Assembly (NCBI RefSeq): GCF_036194065.1
Contig: NZ_CP108095.1
Location: 1,054,001-1,118,000 of the forward strand
DNA from: Streptomyces sp. NBC_00239
Lineage (GTDB): Bacteria; Actinomycetota; Actinomycetes; Streptomycetales; Streptomycetaceae
Direction of reading: 5' to 3'
Length of the DNA: 64,000 nucleotides
Position numbers and translations under genes: made by a program. Positions within the stretch are counted from its first letter, which is position 1. Each line of letters starts with the position of its first letter. Below are positions 25,524 to 34,100 of the stretch, one piece after another. The notes beneath the pieces were generated by a model that did no database searches, was not told the origin of the DNA, and saw only the letters and a program-made list of their open reading frames with translations.

Positions 25524-27590
25524 TCAGGGCCGGGGCGGGCGGGTCCTGGCGAGCAGGACGGCCACGTCGTCCTGCGGTGCGCACGGCAGGAGCCGTTCCA
25601 GGATGCCGTCGGCGAGCGCGCCCAGCGGTCTGCCGAGCGGCGGCAGGGCCAGGCCCAGCTGCCGCATGCCTTCGTCGAGGTCCCGGTCGCGGGCCTCGAT
25701 GAGTCCGTCGGTGTAGAGCACCAGCAGGCTGCCCGCGGGCAGCGGCACCCACTCGGTGCGGAAGTCCTGGCCGCCGGTGCCGAGCGGGGTGCCGGGCGGG
25801 CCGTCGAGGAAGGTGACCCGCCCGGCCGCGTCGGCGACGGCGGGCGGCGGGTGTCCGGCGCGGGCGATGACGCAGCCGCCGGCCCCCGGGTCGTGGACGG
25901 CGTACACGCAGGTGGCCATCTCGTCCTCGCCGAGGTCGGCGACGACCGCGTCCAGCGAGCGGAGCATGTGGGCGGGCGGGATGTCGTGGCGGGCGAGGGT
26001 GCGGACCGCGGTGCGCAGCTGGCCCATGACGGCGGCGGCGTGGATGCCGTGGCCCATGACGTCCCCTATGACCAGCCCGGTCCGCCCGCCGGGCAGGGCG
26101 ATGACGTCGTACCAGTCGCCGCCGACGTCGTGGTCGCTGGCGGGAAGGTAGCGCCCGGTGAGTTCGAGGCCCTCGACCTCGGGCAGGGCGTGGTTGGCCA
26201 GGCTGCGCTGGAGGGTGAGGGCGGCGGCCCGCTGACCGGTGTACATGCGGGCGTTGTCGATGTTGAGGGCGGCGCGCGCCACCACCTCGTCGAGGAGGAC
26301 GCAGTCCTGTTCGTCGAAGGGCTCGCGCTCGCGCAGCCGGGTGACGGCGACCGCGCCGAGCACCTTGCCGCGGGCGGCCAGCGGGATCAGGCGGGCCGAG
26401 CCGATGTGGGTGGCGAGGTAGCTGCGCAGGGCGTCCGCGCGCGGGTCCTTGATGAGGGCCGGCACGTCGGACTGGTAGAGGTTGACGGGCCGCCCGTCGG
26501 CGATGATCCGCTCGTAGACCGAGCCGGGCGGGATCTGGAACGTCTGGCCGGGCGCGAGTTTCGCGGTGGGCGCGGTGGGGTCGGGGAAGACGGCGGCCAG
26601 CCTGCGCAGCAGGCCCTGGGTGGACGCGCCGGCCTCGTCGGGTTCCAGTACGGATTCCAGGATCTGGACGTCGGCGGAGTCGGCGAGCTGCGGTACGAGC
26701 ACCTGGACGAGTTCCTCGGCGGTCTGCCGCAGGTCGAGGGTGGTGCCGATGCGGGTGCCGGCCTCGGCGAGCAGCGCGAACCGGGCGCGGGCCCGTTCCG
26801 CCTCGACCTGGGCCCGCTGCCCGTCGGTGATATCGATGATCGAGGCGATCAGGCCGAGCCGGCGGCCGGAGCCGTCGAGCAGCGGGGCGTACGAGCAGGA
26901 CCAGGTCCGGTCGTGGTCGGGGTCGGCGGGGGTGCGGCCGGTGCGGCGGGCGTCGACGACGGCCGAGCCGCGGTCGAGGGCCTGTTGCATGGTCGCTTCG
27001 AGGGCGGCGGCGTTGACGCCGGGCACCACCTCGGTGAGGCGGCGGCCGATGTGTTCGGCCGCCGATACCCCGTTCATGCGGGCCAGGGCGTCGTTGACGC
27101 GGAGGAAGCGCAGGTCGGGGCCGAGGGTGGCGAGGCCGATGGGCGACTGGGTGAACAGGCTCTGGAGCGCGGCCAGCGAGTCGCGCATGTGCAGGACCTC
27201 GGAGGTCTCCACGGCGATGAGGAGGGCGCCGGGCCGGCCCTTTGGGTCGGTCGCGGGGACGATCCACATCTCCATGGTGACCTGGTGGCCGTCGCGGTGG
27301 CGCACCGGCAGGGTCCCGACGACGGTCTCGCCCGCCTGTACCCGGCGGGTCAGCTGGTCGGCGAGCGCCTTGTTGGCGTCGGGGACCAGGGCGGGGGAGG
27401 CGGGGCGGCCGATCAGTTCCTCGGGGCGGTAGCCGAGGAGGTCCTGGGCGGCGAGCGACCATTCCACGACGTGCCCGTCGGAATCCTCGCGCCAGAGCGC
27501 GATGGGCAGCAGCTCCCGGAGCACACCGGCGTATCCGACAGCGGCCGTCGGCTGCTCCGGAACCTCGCTCGTCGACCGGTACGTGTCCAA
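25524..27590 (-). CDS. PAS-PAS-GAF-PP2C (SpoIIE-type) protein phosphatase
   Basis: A 688-residue protein from TTG 27590 (weak AGGTAG upstream). Its architecture and length match the 20643 phosphatase: PAS 1 (VVEWSLAAQDLLGYRPEELIGRPA), PAS 2 (TQSPIGLATLGPDLRFLRVNDALARMNGVSAAEHIGRRL), GAF (IGTTLDLRQTAEELVQVLVPQLADSADV...AARAALNIDNARMY) and PPM phosphatase (GGDWYDVIALPGGRTGLVIGDVMGHGIHAAAVMGQLRTA). It faces the membrane phosphatase tail to tail, 112 bp away. The pair probably arose by duplication and inversion. The likely substrate is a phosphorylated anti-anti-sigma factor; none is encoded nearby. Confidence 0.95.
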   Translation of the reverse strand: MDTYRSTSEVPEQPTAAVGYAGVLRELLPIALWREDSDGHVVEWSLAAQDLLGYRPEELIGRPASPALVPDANKALADQLTRRVQAGETVVGTLPVRHRDGHQVTMEMWIVPATDPKGRPGALLIAVETSEVLHMRDSLAALQSLFTQSPIGLATLGPDLRFLRVNDALARMNGVSAAEHIGRRLTEVVPGVNAAALEATMQQALDRGSAVVDARRTGRTPADPDHDRTWSCSYAPLLDGSGRRLGLIASIIDITDGQRAQVEAERARARFALLAEAGTRIGTTLDLRQTAEELVQVLVPQLADSADVQILESVLEPDEAGASTQGLLRRLAAVFPDPTAPTAKLAPGQTFQIPPGSVYERIIADGRPVNLYQSDVPALIKDPRADALRSYLATHIGSARLIPLAARGKVLGAVAVTRLREREPFDEQDCVLLDEVVARAALNIDNARMYTGQRAAALTLQRSLANHALPEVEGLELTGRYLPASDHDVGGDWYDVIALPGGRTGLVIGDVMGHGIHAAAVMGQLRTAVRTLARHDIPPAHMLRSLDAVVADLGEDEMATCVYAVHDPGAGGCVIARAGHPPPAVADAAGRVTFLDGPPGTPLGTGGQDFRTEWVPLPAGSLLVLYTDGLIEARDRDLDEGMRQLGLALPPLGRPLGALADGILERLLPCAPQDDVAVLLARTRPPRP

Positions 27591-27760
27591 GGCAACTACC
27601 TAACGCCGAAGGGCGCCTTTCCTATCGAATCACCCTAACCGAGGCGCCGAAACGGGGCGCTGCGTCACCCTGCCGGGCCGTGACCTCCCGTCTCCCACAC
27701 CAGCCTCGCCGGCGCCCTGGGCACAACCCCCGGCCTCGCCGGCGCCCTGGGGCGCAACCT

Positions 27761-27877
27761 CCAGCCTCGCCGGCGTTTGAGGCGCGGGGTTTGGGGCGGA
27801 GCCCCAAGACTGCAACCCGGCTGGCGCCGGGCACCGGGCTCCGCCCGGACCCGCTCCTCAAACGCCGGCGAGGCTGG
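27761..27877. repeat. Dispersed Streptomyces palindromic repeat, copy B
   Basis: Outer arms CCAGCCTCGCCGGCGTTTGA (27761-27780) and CCTCAAACGCCGGCGAGGCTGG (27856-27877) are inverted copies; inner GGCGGAGCCCC and GGGCTCCGCCC segments also pair. Partial 'CTCGCCGGCGCCCTGGG' copies precede it (27705-27750). It lies in the 562-bp gap 27591-28152 between divergent genes, so it cannot be a simple convergent terminator. The rest of the gap shows only GC-rich sequence and the channel gene's promoter region. Confidence 0.85.
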
Positions 27878-28152
27878 ATGGTGCCGCCCAGCCAGGCTGG
27901 AGGTTACGGCTCGGGCAGCCGGCGGGGCTGGGGGGTGCCCGGGGCGTGCCGCGGCGCATGCGGGCGTCCCCCGATGGGATGGCCGTACCGGGCGCGTGTC
28001 CCTCGGGCGGGTGAGCGGGGTCGGGCGGCGGCCGGCCGCCCTGCCATGATCCCCACGGCTGACGCCCGATCCGCCCTGTCCCGTCCCGGAGTTGACCCGC
28101 TGCCGGGTCTTCGCCGCGCCCCGAACCCCGGTCCCGACATCAAGGAGCCCCG

Positions 28153-29064
28153 ATGATGGACCCCACCCCGCCCGGCCGCGCCCGCAGGCAGCTGGCGGTG
28201 CGCTGCCGTGCCGTCACCGAGGATCCCGCGTTCGCGGTGCTCGTCTTCGCGGTGATCCTCTTCAACGCCGCGTTGCAGGGCGCGGAGACGTACAGCGGGC
28301 TGGCCGGCGACTACCGGCAGGCCCTGCAGGCCGCCGACCGGAGCTGCCTGGTGCTGTTCTCCCTGGAGATGCTGCTGCGCGTCGGGGCCCACGCCGATCG
28401 GCCGAAAGCTTTTTTCCGCGACCCGTGGAACCTGTTCGACCTCGCGGTCGTGACCTCCGCCTTCGTGCCGTTCTTCCAGGACAACGCGACGGTGCTGCGC
28501 CTGCTGAGGCTGGCCCGGGTGCTGCGCAGCGCCCGCTTCCTGCCGCAGTTGCGGGTCCTGCTGATCGCCGTGGGCCGCAGCCTGCCGGGCACGGTCAGCT
28601 TCCTGTTCGTCGGCGCGCTCGTGCTGTACGTGTACGCCATGGTCGGCTGGCTCTGCTTCTCCGACTCGGACCCGCAGCACTACGGGTCGGTGGGGCGGGC
28701 GGCCCTGACGCTGTTCCTGCTGACCACCCTGGACGGCTTCGGCGACGCCGTGCACGCCGGCCTGGCGATCTCCCGCTTCACGATCCTCTACTACGCCACG
28801 TACGTGCTGCTCGCCTCGTTCGTGCTGGTCAACGTACTCATCGGGGTGGTCCTCACCTCGCTCGACGAGGCCCGCGAGAAGGAGAAGGAGGCGGAGGCCC
28901 AGCGCAAGATGGCGGAGGCCGACGACGTGCTGGCGGAGGTCCGGCTGCGGATCGTCTCGGCCCGCGAGGCGCTGGACGAGCTGGAAGCGGGGCTGCGGAG
29001 CGTGCCCGCCGCGATCGGCGCCCGCGGGGCGGACCGCACCCTGGAGCCGTCGGGCCGCCCCTGA
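28153..29064 (+). CDS. Single-domain voltage-gated cation channel (NaChBac-like ion transport protein)
   Basis: A 303-residue protein from ATG 28153 or 28156, with AAGGAG upstream. It has six membrane helices of the ion-transport family: S1 (about 26-45), S2 (62-78, VLFSLEMLLRVGA), S3 (91-106, NLFDLAVVTSAFVPFF), S4 (about 112-135) with arginines at three-residue spacing (LRLLRLARVLRSARFLPQLR), S5 (about 143-169) and S6 (about 205-232). The pore loop reads TLFLLTTLDGFGDAV where NaChBac has TLESWAS, so Asp194 stands at the selectivity Glu position. A C-terminal coiled coil (EAREKEKEAEAQRKMAEADDVLAEVRLR) is the tetramer-forming type. Sodium or calcium selectivity cannot be decided from sequence. 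Confidence 0.92.
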   Translation: MMDPTPPGRARRQLAVRCRAVTEDPAFAVLVFAVILFNAALQGAETYSGLAGDYRQALQAADRSCLVLFSLEMLLRVGAHADRPKAFFRDPWNLFDLAVVTSAFVPFFQDNATVLRLLRLARVLRSARFLPQLRVLLIAVGRSLPGTVSFLFVGALVLYVYAMVGWLCFSDSDPQHYGSVGRAALTLFLLTTLDGFGDAVHAGLAISRFTILYYATYVLLASFVLVNVLIGVVLTSLDEAREKEKEAEAQRKMAEADDVLAEVRLRIVSAREALDELEAGLRSVPAAIGARGADRTLEPSGRP

Positions 29065-29152
29065 CCGAGGGGGATCACCGGATGCGGGCCCCGGGTGCCA
29101 CCGTCCGGCGGCCGTCCCCCACCGGTCGGCGGCCACCGCTTTCGGCTATCGG

Positions 29153-29962
29153 CTATCGGCTGCCGCGGGGCTTGCCGCGCTTCACGCCCTTGGTGCCCTT
29201 GGGGCCGCCGGATCCGCCGCGCGGGTTCCTGGCGCCCGGCTTGCCCGTGGACCGGCCGGCCGTCTTCCCGGACGGCTTCGCTCCGGCCTTGCCGCCCGCC
29301 GCGCCCTTGGCCGCCTTGCGTTCCGCCGGGGCGGCCGCGGCCTGGCCCCGGCGGCCGCGCGAGCTGTTGACGGTCCGGCCGCGGACGATCCCGATGAATT
29401 CCTCCACCAGGTCGGGCGCTTCGTCCTCCTCCGGCCACGACAGCGCGACGCGCGACTCGGGAGCGCCGGTGACCGTGCGGTAGGTGAGGTCCTTGCGGTG
29501 GTGCAGACGGGCCAGCGACTGCGGGACGACGAGCAGTCCCACGCCCGCCGCGACCAGCTCGATCGCGTCCGCGGTCGTCTCGGGGCGCTCGAAGGCGGGG
29601 CGGCCCGGCGGCTGCTCCCAGTCCAGGGTGTCGTCCAGCGGGTGGAACAGGATCTCGTCGGCCAGTTCTTCGAGGGACACCTCCTCCACCGCGGCCACCA
29701 GGTGGTCCTTGGGGACCACGACCACGGTGGTCTCGGTGTAGAGGGGGATCGCGCTGAGTTCGGTGCGGTCGACGGGCAGGCGCAGCAGCCCCGCGTCCGC
29801 GCCGCCGTCCCGGAGCATGCCGGGCGCCTCGGCCGCCGCTACGGGGACGAGGGTCAGGGGGACGTCGGGGAGTCGCTCGTTCCACACACGCACCCACTTG
29901 GTGGGCGTCACTCCCGGGACGTACGCGAGCCTGAACGAAGAGGGTGCTTCCGAGCCTGTCAC
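29153..29962 (-). CDS. Stand-alone LysR-type substrate-binding domain with a histone-H1-like basic tail
   Basis: A 269-residue protein from ATG 29962. Residues about 8-195 are a LysR effector-binding domain (FRLAYVPGVTPTKWVRVWNERLPDVPLTLVPV, PLYTETTVVVVPKDHLVAAVEEVSLEELADE, ELVAAGVGLLVVPQSLARLHHRKDLTYRTV), but there is no N-terminal helix-turn-helix. From about residue 200 to the end the chain is Lys/Arg/Ala/Gly-rich (PAERKAAKGAAGGKAGAKPSGKTAG...), like a histone H1 or HupS tail. It could bind DNA non-specifically and respond to a small ligand. It is divergent from the DUF5997 gene with only 58 bp between starts, a pairing I recall as common in Streptomyces. Confidence 0.87.
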   Translation of the reverse strand: MTGSEAPSSFRLAYVPGVTPTKWVRVWNERLPDVPLTLVPVAAAEAPGMLRDGGADAGLLRLPVDRTELSAIPLYTETTVVVVPKDHLVAAVEEVSLEELADEILFHPLDDTLDWEQPPGRPAFERPETTADAIELVAAGVGLLVVPQSLARLHHRKDLTYRTVTGAPESRVALSWPEEDEAPDLVEEFIGIVRGRTVNSSRGRRGQAAAAPAERKAAKGAAGGKAGAKPSGKTAGRSTGKPGARNPRGGSGGPKGTKGVKRGKPRGSR

Positions 29963-30020
29963 CCGCCCAGATTACCGGTCGTGGTCAGAGGTAGCGCACA
30001 CGCTCGATACTCTTGAACCC

Positions 30021-30425
30021 ATGAAGTCGCACCAGACCGCCCAGACGATGAAGCCCGCAACCGCGGCGAAGAAGCTGGGTGTGTACCTCGAAGCCACCCC
30101 TGCCGAGTTCCAGGAGGGTGTCGTCTCGCGCAGCGAGCTCAACACCCTGCAGGCCGATCCGCCCGAGTGGCTGGTGGAACTGCGACGCACCGGCCCGCAC
30201 CCCCGGCCCGTGGTCGCGGCGAAGCTCGGCGTCTCCATCGCCGGCCTGGCCCGCGGCGGTATCACCGAGCCGCTGACCACCGAGCAGATCGAGGCCCTCA
30301 AGAAGGACCTTCCGGAGTGGCTGCAGAAGGAACGCGCCACCCAGGCCGAGGTCCGCAAGGAAGCCGTGCGGATCAAGGAGCGGAACGCGGAGCGCGCCGA
30401 GCAGGACCGCACCCAGGGCTCCTGA
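30021..30425 (+). CDS. DUF5997 family protein
   Basis: A 134-residue protein from ATG 30021. It begins with a basic, Thr/Ala-rich stretch, then TAAKKLGVYLEATPAEFQEGVVSRSELNTLQADPPEWLVELRRTGPHPRPVVAAKLGVSIAGLARGGITEPLTTEQIEALKKDLPEWLQ. This matches DUF5997 as I know it. The AAKLGVSIAGLARGG segment looks like a helix-turn-helix. The C-terminus is a charged helix (RKEAVRIKERNAERAEQDR). The function is not known. It is divergently paired with the LysR-type effector domain, which suggests that the two act together or regulate each other. Confidence 0.85.
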   Translation: MKSHQTAQTMKPATAAKKLGVYLEATPAEFQEGVVSRSELNTLQADPPEWLVELRRTGPHPRPVVAAKLGVSIAGLARGGITEPLTTEQIEALKKDLPEWLQKERATQAEVRKEAVRIKERNAERAEQDRTQGS

Positions 30426-30576
30426 CCCCTCCCGGGCCGCGCTCCGCGGCGGCCGTTCACCCGTTCGGCCGTCCGTGGCGCGCCCCCCGGACGTGGGCGG
30501 TCCATGCTCGAACCCGGTTGGGCGTGCGTACACCCGGGTGAACGCGCGCACCCCGAGAGACGAGGACGGTGGCGCG

Positions 30577-31047
30577 ATGACGAGCACTCCTGGCAGTACG
30601 CCCACGCCGGGCACTCCGGGGCGGACCGGCGCGAGGCCGGCCGGGAAGACCGGCGGCGTGGGCAGCGCGTGGGCGGAGGGCGGGTCGGTCTTCGCGGGCG
30701 TGATGCTGGCCGTCAGCGGCGTCTTCACGATCCTGGAAGGCATCATCGCCCTGGCCAAGGACGACGTGTACACGCGCATCGGCGACTACACGTTCGAGTT
30801 CGACCTGACCACGTGGGGCTGGATCCACCTCGTGCTCGGGGTGCTGCTCCTCATCACCGGTCTGGCCATCCTCAAGGGCAGCGAGTGGGGCCGCTGGGCC
30901 GGCATCGCCTTCGCGTCCCTGTCGGTGGTGGCGCACTTCCTGTGGCTTCCGTACCAGCCGCTGTGGTCGCTGATCGCCATCGCGATCGCCGTGTTCGTCA
31001 TCTGGGCGCTGTCCACCGACACCTCGACAGCGGATAGGGCCGCGTAG
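30577..31047 (+). CDS. Small four-helix membrane protein (DUF7144-like)
   Basis: A 156-residue protein from ATG 30577. About 35 Pro/Thr/Gly-rich residues precede four hydrophobic helices: FAGVMLAVSGVFTILEGIIAL, WIHLVLGVLLLITGLAI, GIAFASLSVVAHFLWLPY and LWSLIAIAIAVFVIWALS, with short loops (YTFEFDLTTWG). This layout and the wording of the helices match the DUF7144 membrane family common in actinobacteria. No catalytic residues are seen. Both ends carry polar tails, probably cytoplasmic. The gene is followed by a strong hairpin at 31078-31107. Confidence 0.85.
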   Translation: MTSTPGSTPTPGTPGRTGARPAGKTGGVGSAWAEGGSVFAGVMLAVSGVFTILEGIIALAKDDVYTRIGDYTFEFDLTTWGWIHLVLGVLLLITGLAILKGSEWGRWAGIAFASLSVVAHFLWLPYQPLWSLIAIAIAVFVIWALSTDTSTADRAA

Positions 31048-31077
31048 CCGGCACATCACTCCCCCGTGCGACGGCCG

Positions 31078-31107
31078 GGCCGCCCCCGCCGCGGAGCGGG
31101 GGCGGCC
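31078..31107. terminator. Strong hairpin between convergent genes
   Basis: GGCCGCCCCCGC and GCGGGGGCGGCC form a perfect 12-bp stem with a 6-nt loop, exactly between the convergent ends at 31047 and 31116. Confidence 0.75.
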
Positions 31108-31115
31108 GGCGCGCG

Positions 31116-34100
31116 TCAGCTCCGGTCGGGGCGCTCGGTGACGCGGAGCGCGTTCAGGAGCGGTTTGCCGTAGCCGCTGCGGGCCACGAAGCGGACGTTG
31201 AGCGTGCCGTCCGTGACGGTGACCGTGTAGGTGCGCGACAGCGCGGTGTACGTGCCGGCCTCAAGGGCGATGTCGAGGGCGGGCAGGACCTGGACGCCCT
31301 CGGCGAGGACGTCGAAGACCCGCTTGTTCGGCCGGGTGGACGACAGCTCGGCGAAGCCGAGTTCCACCGTGTACGTGCCGTTGGGTACGTTGTCGAAGCG
31401 GTACTCGTACATGCCCTCGCGGGCGTTGCGGTAGAGGCGCTGCTCCTCGGTGCCGGCGATGGCGTGGCCGGTGGACTTGCCGGCCGAGGTGCCCTGGTAG
31501 CCGTACGAGCCCGGGGTGTACTTGCGGTCCGGGGACCACGTGTCGCCCAGGGTGTCCACGCCGGAGTAGTCCGAGCCGGCGTCGACCGCCGCCTGGTACC
31601 GCGGGACGACCAGCTTGACGGGCACGGTCAGGACCGGGGTCCGGCCGCTCGCCGAGCTGATCTTCACGTCGGCGGTCAGCACCGCGCCCGGCTGCAGCCC
31701 GGCCGTGTCGACGGCGAGCGACAGCGCGGCCTTCGCGCCGGTGGCCAGGTCGCCGCTGCCCGGGGTGACCGTCAGCCACGCCGCGTCCTCGGCGACCGTG
31801 AAGGACGTGCCGAGGCCCGGGTTGGTCAGCTCCAGGGAGCGGGTGCGCCGCTGCTGCGGCGGCATGACGATCTCCACGGCGGACTTGGCCGCGGTGACCT
31901 TGCCGGTCTTCAGGGACCGGGTGACGGTGGTGACGTCGTCCGCCGCCACCGCCACGGTGCCCTGGTCGCCCTGGTAGGCGGGCGCGGTCAGGCTCACCGC
32001 GAGGTCGCCGGCCGGGCTCTGGACGACGTATCCGCCGTCCGCTCCGGTCGTCGCGGTCACGGCGGTGGCGCCGCTGCCGACGGTGACGGTGGCGCCGGCG
32101 ACGCCGTTGCCGTCGTTGGCGTCGAGGACGCGCCCGTTGACCACGCCGCTCTTGGTGGTGCGGAAGGCGACGGACAGGCCGTCGGTCAGGACGGGGGTGT
32201 TGAAGGAGTAGCGGAAGGCGTCCGTACCGGTGGCGTTCTCGACGCCGATGGTGGCGCTGGAGCCGGCCTTCAGTCCGGTGCCGGTGGTGCCCTTGTAGTG
32301 GTAGGCGACCCGGCCGTCCTCGCCGATGGCCGCGGAGAACGAGAACTTGTCGTTCTGCGCGGACCAGTGCGCGACCTGCCGCCACTCGATGACGAACGAG
32401 CGGTGCGGGGCCGTGCCGGTGACGGACGTGAAGACGCCCGAGCCGGTGCCGGCCGCGCCGACGACGAGGTCGTCCCACAGCGGGTAGAGGGCCGCGTTCG
32501 GGGTGGCGGCGCTGGGCAGGTCGGCGTTGAAGTCGGCGGTGTGGGCGCCGCCGAAGCTGACGGTGCCGTTGGTGCCGACCCAGGCGGCGCCGTACGTCTT
32601 GCCGTACAGCGGGACGGGGAAGGGCAGTTCGACGCGTTCGGTGGCGTTGTCGCCGGCCAGCGCGAGCTGCCGGTCGCCGGCCGCGTACGCACGGCTGCCG
32701 GCGGCGCACGCGTAGCCGTAGCCGTCGGTGCGGTCGGGCAGGGTGACGGCGACGCTCGTGTCGGCGGCGACGGTGACCCGGGAGCTGCCCGCGGTGACGC
32801 AGCGGGACGGGTGGCTCGCCCGTACCTCGTACGCGCCGTGCGGCAGGGTCACCTGGAATCGTCCCTGGGCGTCGGCGGTCGCGGTGACGGGGGTGTCGGC
32901 GACGGTGACGGTGGCGCCCGCGGCCGGTCCGGAGCCGGAGGTGACGGTGCCGGTGAGGGTGGCGGAGGGCGCCTGCGTCAGGGTGAAGTCCCCGGTGGCG
33001 GTGGCCCCTTCGGTGACGGTGGCGGTGCCCGCCTCCTGGCCGTACCCGAACTTGCCGGCCGTCAGGGCGTATTCACCGACGGACAGCGCGGGGAAGGCGT
33101 AACTGCCGTCCGCGGCCGTGGTCGTCGTACGGTCGATCGGGCCGTCGGCGGTCACCTTGGCTCCGGCGACGGGGGCTCCGCCGGAGTTCACGGTGCCGGA
33201 CAGGGCTCCGATCGCGCCGCGCGGGGCGGCCGAGACGGCGGCGAGCGCGTCGAGGCGGCCTTCGCCGAACACGTTGTTGTCGGCGGCGCTGCCGCCGCAG
33301 GTGGCGTTGTCGGTGTCCAGGGCGGTGCCGTCGAGCAGGGCTTCGGTCTGTGCGACGTCGCCTTCGAGGGCGGGCGCGGCGGACCAGAGCAGGGCGACGG
33401 TGGCCGCGGTGTGCGGCGAGGCCATGGAGGTGCCGGAGAAGGAGTCGTAGCCGCCGGGGACCGAGGAGCGCACGTTGACGCCCGGTGCGGCGAGGTTCGG
33501 CTTGACGGTGCCGTTCGGGCCGGCGCCGCGCGAGGAGAACGACGCGATCGTGTTGTTGATGTCGAAGGCGCCGGAGCTGTAGGAGCTCGCGTAGTCGCCC
33601 GGGGAGCCGCTGGTGGCGCAGCCGGGCCCGGAGTTGCCGTTGGAGAAGGCCGGGAAGATGCCGGCGGCGCGCCAGGCGTCGACGATGCCCTGGTACCAGT
33701 CGTCGTGCGCCGAGCTGCCCCACGAGTTGTTCACGACGTGCGGGGCGAGGTCGGGGCGCGGGTTCTGGCCGGCGAGGTCGGTGGGCGCGAGGATCCACTG
33801 GCCGGACGCCAGCAGGGAGGCCTCGGAGCAGGAGTTGGTCTCGCAGCCCTTGGCGGCGATCCATTTGGCTCCGGGCGCCACACCGATCTTGTTGGCGCCG
33901 CCGTCGTCGCCGACCATCGTGCCCATGGTGTGGGTGCCGTGGTCGTTGTTGTCGCACGGGGCGGCGCCGGCGCAGATGCCGGCCGGGTCGAACCAGTTGT
34001 AGTTGTGGTCGTACGACCCGTCGGCCTTCTTGCCGCGGTACTGGCCCGCGACGGCCGGGTGGGTGTGGTCGACGCCGCTGTCGATGTTCGCGACGACGAT

